From Pseudomonadota bacterium (GTDB lineage Bacteria > Desulfobacterota > Desulfobulbia > Desulfobulbales > JAGXFP01): a DNA stretch of 7,224 nucleotides. The translations under genes were made by a program, and so were the position numbers. Below, one piece after another: positions 1-5,934 of the stretch. The DNA lies in contig DAOVJK010000149.1 in NCBI GenBank assembly GCA_030673265.1, forward strand, positions 1 to 7,224, written 5' to 3'. Position 1 is the first letter of the stretch. Each line of letters opens with the position of its first letter. Below the pieces are notes generated by a model, which did no database searches, was not told the DNA's origin, and saw only the letters and a list, made by a program, of their open reading frames with translations.

Positions 1-40
1 AGAGGAGAAAGCCATAACCGAGGGAAAAAAGGAGCCTCTG

Positions 41-361
41 ATGAAAACAAAATACTTCTATATGCCTATGATTATTCTAGTGGTCGTGTTTATCTCGTCC
101 GGGCTCGCCTCTTCGAATCAATACGGCGAAATACAAAGAGAATCCCTGCGCATCAAAGGTCTGACAATGCCTGTAGAAATCATCAAGGACCGATGGGGGA
201 TCTCTCACATCTATGCCCAGAACCAGAAGGATCTCTTTTTCGCGCAAGGATTTAACGTGGCCAGAGACAGGCTGTTTCAGCTCGAGATCTGGAGGCGTCA
301 GGCCACAGGAACACTCGCAGAGATCCTCGGACCCAAGGCACTAAAAAAAGACAGAGCGTAA
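41..361 (+). pseudogene. Truncated penicillin acylase family protein (N-terminal fragment)
   Basis: The 106 residues match the start of the alpha subunit of penicillin/acyl-homoserine-lactone acylases (Ntn hydrolase precursors). After a signal-peptide-like start (hydrophobic residues about 8-23, ending GLASS) comes the family signature: VEIIKDRWGISHIYA (about 45-59), DLFFAQGFNVARDRLFQLE (64-82), WRRQATGTLAEILG (84-97). The frame then ends at LKKDRA and TAA. In the family the sequence continues for several hundred residues to the autocleavage site and the catalytic Ser of the beta subunit, none of which is present, so this product cannot be an active acylase. The next 45 bases hold no continuation in any frame; a convergent gene follows. 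The start is well supported by GGAG at 31-34, six bases before the ATG. It is most likely a deletion or rearrangement relic; an assembly join is the alternative. The intact protein would act in the periplasm. Confidence 0.72.
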
Positions 362-405
362 AAATAGCGTTAATACAGAAGGTTGTCAATGATGATATTG
401 AATGG

Positions 406-2319
406 TCACAATGGCAGTTTCTCCTGTACGGTCGGGAAAAGGCCCATGTCGGTATGGGGCAGAAACAAAGCAGCCATATAGTGATTCATGAACTGCGGGT
501 TTTCACTGAGCTCCATATTGGTCATTAATTTACTGACGTCATTGCGGTCGCGGAACCGGTTGGTATCAATCAGGCTGATCTGGCAGCCGGTCAGGGAGGC
601 GTTGCCGAGGTAATAGAACTTTTCCCTGGCAATATCGGGCAGCAGGCCGATGCAGATGGCCCGTTCCAGATCGATATAGGCCCCGAAATTGCCGGCCAGG
701 ATCACCCGGTCCAGATCACTGAAGGTCATGCCGACCGATTCCAGCAGGGTCTGGTAGCCGGCGTACATGGCGCCTTTGGCCCTGATCAGGTTGTCCAGAT
801 CAACTTCGTTGATGACGATGTCTTCGCCGGTCAGCGAATCCCCGGCCCAGGCCAGGACGTACTCGTAGCCGTCAATTCCGTCGCGGATGCGGGGATGCTC
901 CAGTTTGCGGTTGAATTTGCCCTGCTGATCGATGACCCCGGCCTCCAGAAGTTCGGAGACGATACTGATCAGGCCCGAGCCGCAGATCCCGCAGGGTTTG
1001 GTTCGGTCAATGGTGATGATCATCGGATCCAGGGTTTCCGGGTGGATGTGGAAATTTTCGATGGCGCCGGTGTTGGCTCGCATGCCGTGCTTGATACCGC
1101 CTCCTTCAAAGGCGGGCCCGGCCGAACAGGCGGTGCAGGCCATCCACTCCTGATTGCCGACCACGATCTCACCGTTGGTGCCGATATCAATGAATAGGGT
1201 CAGTTCCGGACTTTTATGCATCTGGCAGGCATGGACCCCGGCGACAATATCACCGCCGACATAACTGGCGATCGAGGGATAGAGGAAGAGGCGGACCGAC
1301 GGGTGGGCGTAAACCCCGAGGGCGGCGGCGCGGGTCAGCGGCATTTGACTGCAGGTCGGCACGTAGGGGGCTTCCCGCAGGTATTTGGGGTTTACCGCCA
1401 GCAGCAGCTGGCTCATCACCGTGTTGCCGGCCGCCATGATATAACTGATATCACTGGGGCTGATGATCACCTGCCGGCAGACCGTTTCGATTACCTTGTT
1501 GATGGTGCGGATTACCTGTTTCTGCAGTTCTTCCAGGCCACCGGGCTTTTGCGAGTAAATCATCCGCGAAATGACATCCTCGCCGAAGCGGATCTGGTCA
1601 TTATAGCCGGAGGCCTCGGCCATCACCTTGCCGCTGTTCAGGTCGAGCAGCAGGCCGCAGACGGTGGTGGTGCCGATATCCATGGCCAGCCCGTAAAGAC
1701 GATCGGTGGTATCACCGGCTTCGACGGCGATGATCCGGTCGGGCTCTTCGGCCCTTTTACCTCGCAGGACGATGACGGTGACTTCCCAGTTGGCTTCACG
1801 CAGGGTGGCTGGCAGCTCCTGCAGGAGCTGGGGATGGTCGTAGGTCGGTTCCGCACAGTCATAGCAGCCCTTGCGGATCGCCCGTAAAAGTCTCTGCAGA
1901 TCGGGCGTATTGTCATCAGCCGAAGGCGGGGTGAGTTTCAGGAACCTTTTTTCAACCGGCGGGTCAAGCTTCCAGGTGCCAACCAGTTCCGACATCGAGC
2001 GGGCCGAAATAGCCCTGGTGGTTTTGGGTTTTCTTTTGAGGGCCTGCCCGTCTTTCTTGACTGTCTCCGGGATTGAAACCACCAGATCGTCTTTAATGGT
2101 GACCTGGCAGGCCAGGCGATAGCCGTCTTTGTCGGCTGGCGGCCCGGAGGCGCCGGCCGCCCCTTCTTCGATCTTGCATTTGCATTTGCCGCAGACCCCG
2201 TCTCCGCCACAATAGGCGTGGATGTAAACCCCGGCGGTCGCAGCGGCGGCCAGGAGATTTTCGTTGTCCTCAACGGTTATTTTAACATCGTCCGGTAAAA
2301 AATGGACTTCCTTGGTCAT
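406..2319 (-). CDS. RACo-like ferredoxin/ASKHA-domain protein (corrinoid protein reductive activator family, DUF4445)
   Basis: This protein of 637 residues has the architecture of RACo, which uses ATP to reduce inactive Co(II) corrinoid proteins to Co(I) in methyl-transfer pathways. Residues 1-90 are a plant-type [2Fe-2S] ferredoxin domain with ligands C37-x5-C43-x2-C46 and C71 (context YCGGDGVCGKCKC, then RLACQ). A linker (about 95-205) contains GCYDC (C152, C155). The ASKHA ATPase follows: phosphate-1 loop AMDIGTTT (about 212-219), phosphate-2 FIDIGTNGE (376-384), a Cys/Gly-rich stretch CSAGPAFEGGGIKHG, PCGICGSG (442-449), and the adenosine loop ILAGNFGAYID (540-550). The end, AALFLPH followed by a short tail, is typical, so it looks complete. 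The upstream TTG at 2334 is in frame, but I chose the ATG at 2319 because GGAGA lies eight bases before it and would fall inside the TTG reading. It is cytoplasmic. The target corrinoid protein is not encoded nearby, so the partner is unknown. The family call is firm; the exact role is inferred. Confidence 0.93.
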   Translation of the reverse strand: MTKEVHFLPDDVKITVEDNENLLAAAATAGVYIHAYCGGDGVCGKCKCKIEEGAAGASGPPADKDGYRLACQVTIKDDLVVSIPETVKKDGQALKRKPKTTRAISARSMSELVGTWKLDPPVEKRFLKLTPPSADDNTPDLQRLLRAIRKGCYDCAEPTYDHPQLLQELPATLREANWEVTVIVLRGKRAEEPDRIIAVEAGDTTDRLYGLAMDIGTTTVCGLLLDLNSGKVMAEASGYNDQIRFGEDVISRMIYSQKPGGLEELQKQVIRTINKVIETVCRQVIISPSDISYIMAAGNTVMSQLLLAVNPKYLREAPYVPTCSQMPLTRAAALGVYAHPSVRLFLYPSIASYVGGDIVAGVHACQMHKSPELTLFIDIGTNGEIVVGNQEWMACTACSAGPAFEGGGIKHGMRANTGAIENFHIHPETLDPMIITIDRTKPCGICGSGLISIVSELLEAGVIDQQGKFNRKLEHPRIRDGIDGYEYVLAWAGDSLTGEDIVINEVDLDNLIRAKGAMYAGYQTLLESVGMTFSDLDRVILAGNFGAYIDLERAICIGLLPDIAREKFYYLGNASLTGCQISLIDTNRFRDRNDVSKLMTNMELSENPQFMNHYMAALFLPHTDMGLFPTVQEKLPL

Positions 2320-2327
2320 TTGCAGAT

Positions 2328-2332
2328 TCTCC
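2328..2332 (-). promoter_or_regulatory. Ribosome binding site that sets the start of the RACo-like gene
   Basis: Read on the minus strand this is GGAGA, followed by eight bases and ATG at 2319. It overlaps the codons that would be used by the alternative TTG start at 2334, which argues that translation begins at the ATG. Confidence 0.6.
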
Positions 2333-2386
2333 AAAAAATATTATCAGCCCGGTCAATTGGCAACGACATAAGGCGAGCGGTTCATC

Positions 2387-2414
2387 TTAACGGAACAAGC
2401 GGAACCTTTATAAT
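2387..2414 (+). promoter_or_regulatory. Candidate sigma-70 promoter for the nitrilase-RfaE2 gene
   Basis: A perfect TATAAT (2409-2414) sits 16 bases after TTAACG (2387-2392), a 4/6 match to the -35 consensus. It lies in the AT-rich 2335-2568 gap between two divergent genes, which must hold promoters in both directions. It is about 150 bases before the start codon, so the leader would be long. A second weak pair, TTGCAC and TAATAT separated by 16 bases, lies closer to the gene. I saw no convincing promoter for the minus-strand gene in the gap. This is pattern matching only. Confidence 0.22.
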
Positions 2415-2568
2415 TACCATAATTGTATCATAACGGAAATAAACAATGCTGGGGGTACATCATCAACCGGCATCAGGCTTTATCTTTGCACCATGACAAT
2501 ATACGGTTAATATGAGCCGGAAACTTTACAAATTTACATAAATTCCACGATTAGAAGGTATCGGATAA

Positions 2569-3864
2569 ATGGTTGGAAACATCATGTCATCTCCAGGATT
2601 GTCCCTTGCGGGAGCAGGTTTCATTCAATTTGACGTCAAGCTGGGCGAGATCGAGCAAAACCTGGCCGCCGTTAAACAGGCCCTGGCGGCCCTGGCTCCC
2701 GCTCCCGGCGCAATCATTGCTCTGCCGGAACTATGGGCGGCGGGCTTTGATTACCCGCGAATGGCTGAACATGGCAACCGCACCCCCGAAATTCTAAAGG
2801 TTCTCCAGGAACAGGCCCGGCTGTATAATATCTGTCTGGCCGGATCTCTGCCGGAAATAGCAACTGATCGTGATCGGCTAATTATCTTCAATACCCTTTA
2901 TTTTACCGGCCCGGAGGGTGTTGTGGGTACAATTCGCAAACAACAGCTTTTTGCACCAATGGCTGAAGACCGCTATTTTACGGGTGGAACGGATCCACAA
3001 CCTGTGCAGCTCGGGTCGGATCTATTGGCTGGGGTGGTCTGTTTTGATCTGCGTTTTCCAGATCTGATTCGTCATCAGGCGGCCAGGGGGGCGCGACTGT
3101 TGGTCGTCAGTAGCCAGTGGCCCGCTGCCCGTCGGGAACATTGGCGCATCCTTCTCCGGGCCAGAGCTATTGAGAACCAGATATTTGTGATTGGTTGTAA
3201 TCGCTGCGGTACGACGGATGGCCTTGAATTTGGTGGGCATTCGATGATCGTTGCCCCAGACGGAACGGTGTTGGCTGAGGCGGCAGACCAGCCGGAGAAT
3301 ATTCTGCTGCCAGTGGACCAGGGGCTGCTGGGCAAAACGCGCGAATTGTTCACGGCGGTGGCCGTAAATCCCTATAGTTTCGCAGACCAGAATAAGGTTA
3401 TGGATCTGGCTGGCCTGAAGGGAGTGATTGCACAGTATCAGCAGTTGGGCCGCCGGGTAGTATTTACCAATGGCTGTTTTGACATCCTCCATCGGGGCCA
3501 TGTCACTTACCTTGAAGAGGCCCGTCGCCTTGGCGATTGCCTGGTGATCGGTCTGAACAGTGATGCTTCCGTTCGTTCTCTCAAAGGGCCGGAACGACCC
3601 ATGAACGACGAACAGTCCCGGGCCCGGGTGCTGGCCGCCTTAGGGTGTGTTGATCATGTGGTCCTGTTTGGCGACGATACCCCGCTGGGGTTAATAACTG
3701 AATTGTTGCCGGATCTGCTGGTCAAGGGTGGAGACTGGCCGGTGGATAAGATTGTCGGGGCCGAGGAGGTTATGGCCGCGGGCGGCGGGGTGTTGAGTAT
3801 CCCGCTGGTCGGAGATTTTTCAACCACGGCTCTTATTGAGCGGATTCAGCAGAGCAAAAAGTAA
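2569..3864 (+). CDS. rfaE2: Fusion protein: carbon-nitrogen hydrolase (nitrilase/omega-amidase-like) + D-glycero-beta-D-manno-heptose 1-phosphate adenylyltransferase (RfaE2/HldE-C)
   Basis: This is one uninterrupted frame of 431 residues with two complete enzyme domains. Residues about 10-262 are a nitrilase-superfamily amidase: the Glu-Lys-Cys triad is E54 (ALPELW), K124 (IRKQQLF) and C158 (VVCFDLRFPD), with the accessory Glu at E133. The SSQWPAARREHWRILLRARA and GGHSMIVAPDG segments resemble the YafV/omega-amidase type. Residues about 275-431 are a standalone-length HldE-C/RfaE2 nucleotidyltransferase: VVFTNGCFDILHRGH (297-311, HxGH at 308-311), LNSDASVRSLKGPERP (329-343), LVKGGDW (384-390) and FSTTALIERI near the end. 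That family transfers AMP from ATP to heptose 1-phosphate, giving the ADP-heptose precursor of the LPS core; its usual partner, the HldE kinase domain, is absent here. The join is a short stretch (about 263-274). AGAAGG (2553-2558) precedes the ATG by ten bases; Met6 is an alternative start. Domain calls are firm. The fusion's purpose is unknown; the gene symbol refers to the C-terminal half. Confidence 0.92.
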   Translation: MVGNIMSSPGLSLAGAGFIQFDVKLGEIEQNLAAVKQALAALAPAPGAIIALPELWAAGFDYPRMAEHGNRTPEILKVLQEQARLYNICLAGSLPEIATDRDRLIIFNTLYFTGPEGVVGTIRKQQLFAPMAEDRYFTGGTDPQPVQLGSDLLAGVVCFDLRFPDLIRHQAARGARLLVVSSQWPAARREHWRILLRARAIENQIFVIGCNRCGTTDGLEFGGHSMIVAPDGTVLAEAADQPENILLPVDQGLLGKTRELFTAVAVNPYSFADQNKVMDLAGLKGVIAQYQQLGRRVVFTNGCFDILHRGHVTYLEEARRLGDCLVIGLNSDASVRSLKGPERPMNDEQSRARVLAALGCVDHVVLFGDDTPLGLITELLPDLLVKGGDWPVDKIVGAEEVMAAGGGVLSIPLVGDFSTTALIERIQQSKK

Positions 3865-4403
3865 AAGCGTACCAGCCGAGTCTTTAACTTGCCTCGCTCG
3901 TTTTATGTCCTGCTTACAGAAAAGGACTATGCTCCGCAGGCCCAAACGCACAAGGTAAGCGAATGGAGAGAGACTTCGATCTAAAGCATTAGTGAGCTTT
4001 TACTGCTTTGCGTTTGTCTGGGGGGGGATAACCTCTGAATACAAACACAAAACTGAAGATAGTCGGTAACATCATAAATCTATCTTGTTGACCGGCATCG
4101 GGATTTCGAATCACCGCCAAGTTCTACAGAAAGTGCGGGGGACCAAAAGGACGGGTATAGCCATTACCTGCTGAACCATGAAGCCAAACTCAAGGTTGAT
4201 CTTGAGAAAGGTCGGGTTATTTTTTTCTTTACCCCAGTCGAGTGGTAATCCCAAGAGCAGACAACATGAGTCAAAAGCTGATTCAATGCCTTTTCTTTTC
4301 CGCAGCAGTGATTACAATCCATAGAGTCGATAACCCAAGATGATCCTGGCAATATCTCTATTTTTGTGGTTTTTCTTTACGATGGTCTAACCGGTTGATT
4401 CCC
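3865..4403. other. Gene-poor intergenic region with scattered inverted repeats
   Basis: No convincing gene lies in these 540 bases. The first part has several complementary segments: GCTTAC 3912-3917 with GTAAGC 3955-3960, CCTGC 3909-3913 with GCAGG 3936-3940, CAAACGCA 3943-3950 with TGCGTTTG 4009-4016, and AAAGCA 3983-3988 with TGCTTT 4004-4009. They cannot all form together. A run of eight G follows at 4020-4027. At 4150-4248 an open frame with no start codon encodes a protein-like tail ending IFFFTPVEW and a stop. A hairpin, CTCAAG/CTTGAG (4189-4206), is followed only eleven bases later by a T-run, too far for a standard terminator. A 25-codon ATG frame at 4266-4343 is too short to support. 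The promoter of the CapA-like gene should be near the right end, but I see no clear boxes. Confidence 0.5.
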
Positions 4404-5690
4404 ATGATAAAACAACGAACTTTTGCGCGTCCCCTGTATGCCTCTCTGCTGAGCTTGTTATTAGTTTTTAATGCTATTGGCTGCGTCACCCAGCCCGTGC
4501 AGCCGGCGGCTGAGCCGACCCGGGTGCAACCCGTCGCCGGGGTCACATTGGCCGCCGAGCCCGAGCAGGAGGCACCCACGCCAGTATCGGCCGCCGAGGT
4601 TACATCGATCACCGGGCCCGAGCGGGAGGCAGCCACGCCAGTACCGGTCACACCGGCCCCACTAGCTGACGCGGCGAGGCCAAAGACACTGCAGAAGCTG
4701 CAGATTGGCGCTGTCGGCGATGTCATGCTGGGCACAGATTTCCCGGCAAACAGGCTGGCGGATGATGATGGCGCCACCCTGCTTGCCCAGGTGGTACCTA
4801 TTCTGCGTCAGCCGGACGTAACATTCATCAACCTGGAAGCCACGCTGATGGACGGAGGCGAGCCCCGCAAGCAGTGTGCCGATCCCAAGACCTGCTATCT
4901 GTTTCGCACCCCCCAGCGCTACGTGAAGTATCTGGTGGAAGCCGGGGTGGATGTGGTCAGCCTGGCCAATAACCACGCCCGTGATTTCGGTGAAACCGGC
5001 CGCAGCAATACCATGCGGGTTTTGGCCGATGCCGGTCTTCGCCATTCGGGCCGGGATGGTGACGTTGCCAGTTGGGAGGTCAAGGGTTTAAGAGTGGCTC
5101 TGATCGCTTATTCACCCTTTGTCAACTCTCATGATTTTCTCGATATTCCCCAGGCGCAGGAGCAGGTACGAAAACTGGCGGTGGATCATGATATTGTCAT
5201 CGTCTCCATGCACGCTGGCGCCGAGGGCGAGGAATACAACCATATTACCTTTGCTCCCGAAGTCTTCCTTGGCGAGAACCGCGGCGACTTGTTTGCGTTT
5301 TCCCACGCTGTTATCGATGCCGGCGCCGATCTGGTTATCGGTCACGGTCCCCATGTCGTGCGCGCTCTGGAGCTCTATAAAGATCGCTTGATCGCTTATA
5401 GTCTGGGTAATTTCGCCACTTATTTCGGTATCAGCGTTACCGGCAAGAAAGGTTACGCTCCGGTTCTGCTGGTCGACGTGGATGGCGAAGGACGATTCAT
5501 GGAAGGGCGCATCGTCTCGACCATCCAGCGGCGGCCAGGTGGCCCGGCAATCGATTATGAACATCGCGCCGCCAGGGAAATGGCTGACCTGACCCGGGCG
5601 GATTTTCCGGATACGCCATTGCGCATCGGGCCGTTCGGCAGCATCATGCGCCTGGAGAACGCACAAACGGTGGCAGCCTCTTCCAGGTGA
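4404..5690 (+). CDS. CapA family (PGA_cap) metallophosphatase-like lipoprotein
   Basis: This protein of 428 residues has the PGA_cap fold motifs of CapA/PgsA-type calcineurin-like phosphoesterase relatives, best known from poly-gamma-glutamate capsule systems. From the ATG start they are GAVGDVMLG (102-110), FINLEAT (141-147), SLANNHARDFG (186-196, metal-site Asn/His), VSMHAG (267-272, family form is usually HWG), IGHGPHV (312-318) and YSLGNF (332-337). The N-terminus is basic, then hydrophobic, ending NAIGC, a plausible lipobox with C27 lipidated; -3 Ala is slightly atypical. Residues about 28-95 are a Pro/Ala/Glu/Val-rich spacer, so the enzyme domain would hang in the periplasm. C158 and C164 could form a disulfide. 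No capB, capC or capD-like gene is next to it, so a capsule role is not supported; substrate is unknown. An in-frame TTG at 4395 is possible; I prefer the ATG, although neither has a good Shine-Dalgarno. Confidence 0.88.
   Translation: MIKQRTFARPLYASLLSLLLVFNAIGCVTQPVQPAAEPTRVQPVAGVTLAAEPEQEAPTPVSAAEVTSITGPEREAATPVPVTPAPLADAARPKTLQKLQIGAVGDVMLGTDFPANRLADDDGATLLAQVVPILRQPDVTFINLEATLMDGGEPRKQCADPKTCYLFRTPQRYVKYLVEAGVDVVSLANNHARDFGETGRSNTMRVLADAGLRHSGRDGDVASWEVKGLRVALIAYSPFVNSHDFLDIPQAQEQVRKLAVDHDIVIVSMHAGAEGEEYNHITFAPEVFLGENRGDLFAFSHAVIDAGADLVIGHGPHVVRALELYKDRLIAYSLGNFATYFGISVTGKKGYAPVLLVDVDGEGRFMEGRIVSTIQRRPGGPAIDYEHRAAREMADLTRADFPDTPLRIGPFGSIMRLENAQTVAASSR
4541..4647 (+). repeat. Tandem in-frame 57-bp repeat coding the CapA-like protein's spacer
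   Basis: The unit 4541-4597 is followed directly by an imperfect second copy starting at 4598 and recognisable to about 4647. The best-conserved part is 4557-4590 versus 4614-4647, which differ at only a few positions (GCCCGAGC, GGAGGCA and CCACGCCAGTA are shared). The period of 57 is 19 codons, so the protein repeats VTLAAEPEQEAPTPVSAAE as VTSITGPEREAATPVPVTP. This suggests spacer growth by in-frame duplication, a class of change that alters tether length without touching the enzyme domain. Confidence 0.8.
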
Positions 5691-5934
5691 CCGTCATAAT
5701 GTTTGGATTCGCTGGAGGAGGCTACGAAACAGTGGTCAGGCTACAACTCACCCTGCCATTGAAAAGGAACAGCTTACTCTGTTGTTACTGGAGACATTTG
5801 TTAAGGGTAAAGACTTCGACCCCTGATTTATAATGCTATTTGTTGTCATATGTTTGACAATGGATTATGAAAGTGGTTTGAAAGTCGTGGTTTAGAGGGT
5901 TTTAGAAATTTCATAATTATTCCAAGGGTTATCT
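5691..5934. other. Intergenic region between the CapA-like and M23 genes
   Basis: This stretch of 244 bases holds the upstream signals of the M23 gene. A TATAAT at 5829-5834 has no good -35 partner at normal spacing. A TTGACA at 5854-5859 lacks a good -10 but is part of a palindrome listed separately. One frame, ending at TGA 5824-5826, gives a protein-like tail (IEKEQLTLLLLETFVKGKDF) with no start codon; a 44-codon ATG frame at 5699-5833 in another phase looks like chance. No terminator-like hairpin with a T-run follows the CapA-like gene. Confidence 0.4.
5843..5860. promoter_or_regulatory. Palindrome TTGTCA-N6-TGACAA, candidate CRP/FNR-family operator
   Basis: Two perfect 6-bp inverted arms are separated by six bases, 74 bases upstream of the M23 start codon. 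The 5-bp half-site TGTCA with N6 spacing has the geometry of CRP/FNR-superfamily sites (CRP itself TGTGA-N6-TCACA; CooA of Rhodospirillum TGTCA-N6-CGACA). The right arm also reads as TTGACA, so it could equally be a -35 box with a poor -10. No regulator gene is in the window. Confidence 0.35.

Noticed and set aside
1216..1887. Long open frame (223 codons) on the plus strand inside the RACo-like gene
   Set aside because: It is fully antisense to a strongly conserved gene with clear motifs, shows no recognisable domain and has a Gly/Asp/Val/His-rich composition expected from the mirrored codons of a GC-rich gene.
2319..2334. TTG start five codons upstream for the RACo-like protein
   Set aside because: The GGAGA ribosome site for the ATG lies inside those codons and the upstream TTG has no comparable site.
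3022..3501. 159-codon minus-strand frame across the nitrilase/RfaE2 gene
   Set aside because: It is antisense to both catalytic domains, has no RBS or family motif, and is explained by codon bias of the plus-strand gene.
4189..4226. CTCAAG/CTTGAG hairpin followed by a T-run, as a possible intrinsic terminator
   Set aside because: The T-run starts about eleven bases after the stem, the stem is only six pairs, and it lies more than 300 bases from the upstream gene's stop.
4164..4352. 62-codon minus-strand frame in the intergenic gap with several Cys and His residues
   Set aside because: The Cys/His spacing matches no zinc-finger pattern I recognise, and composition looks random; the better protein-like reading there is on the plus strand.
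5112..5666. 184-codon minus-strand frame inside the CapA-like gene
   Set aside because: It is a shadow of the conserved plus-strand gene; the translation has no family motif.
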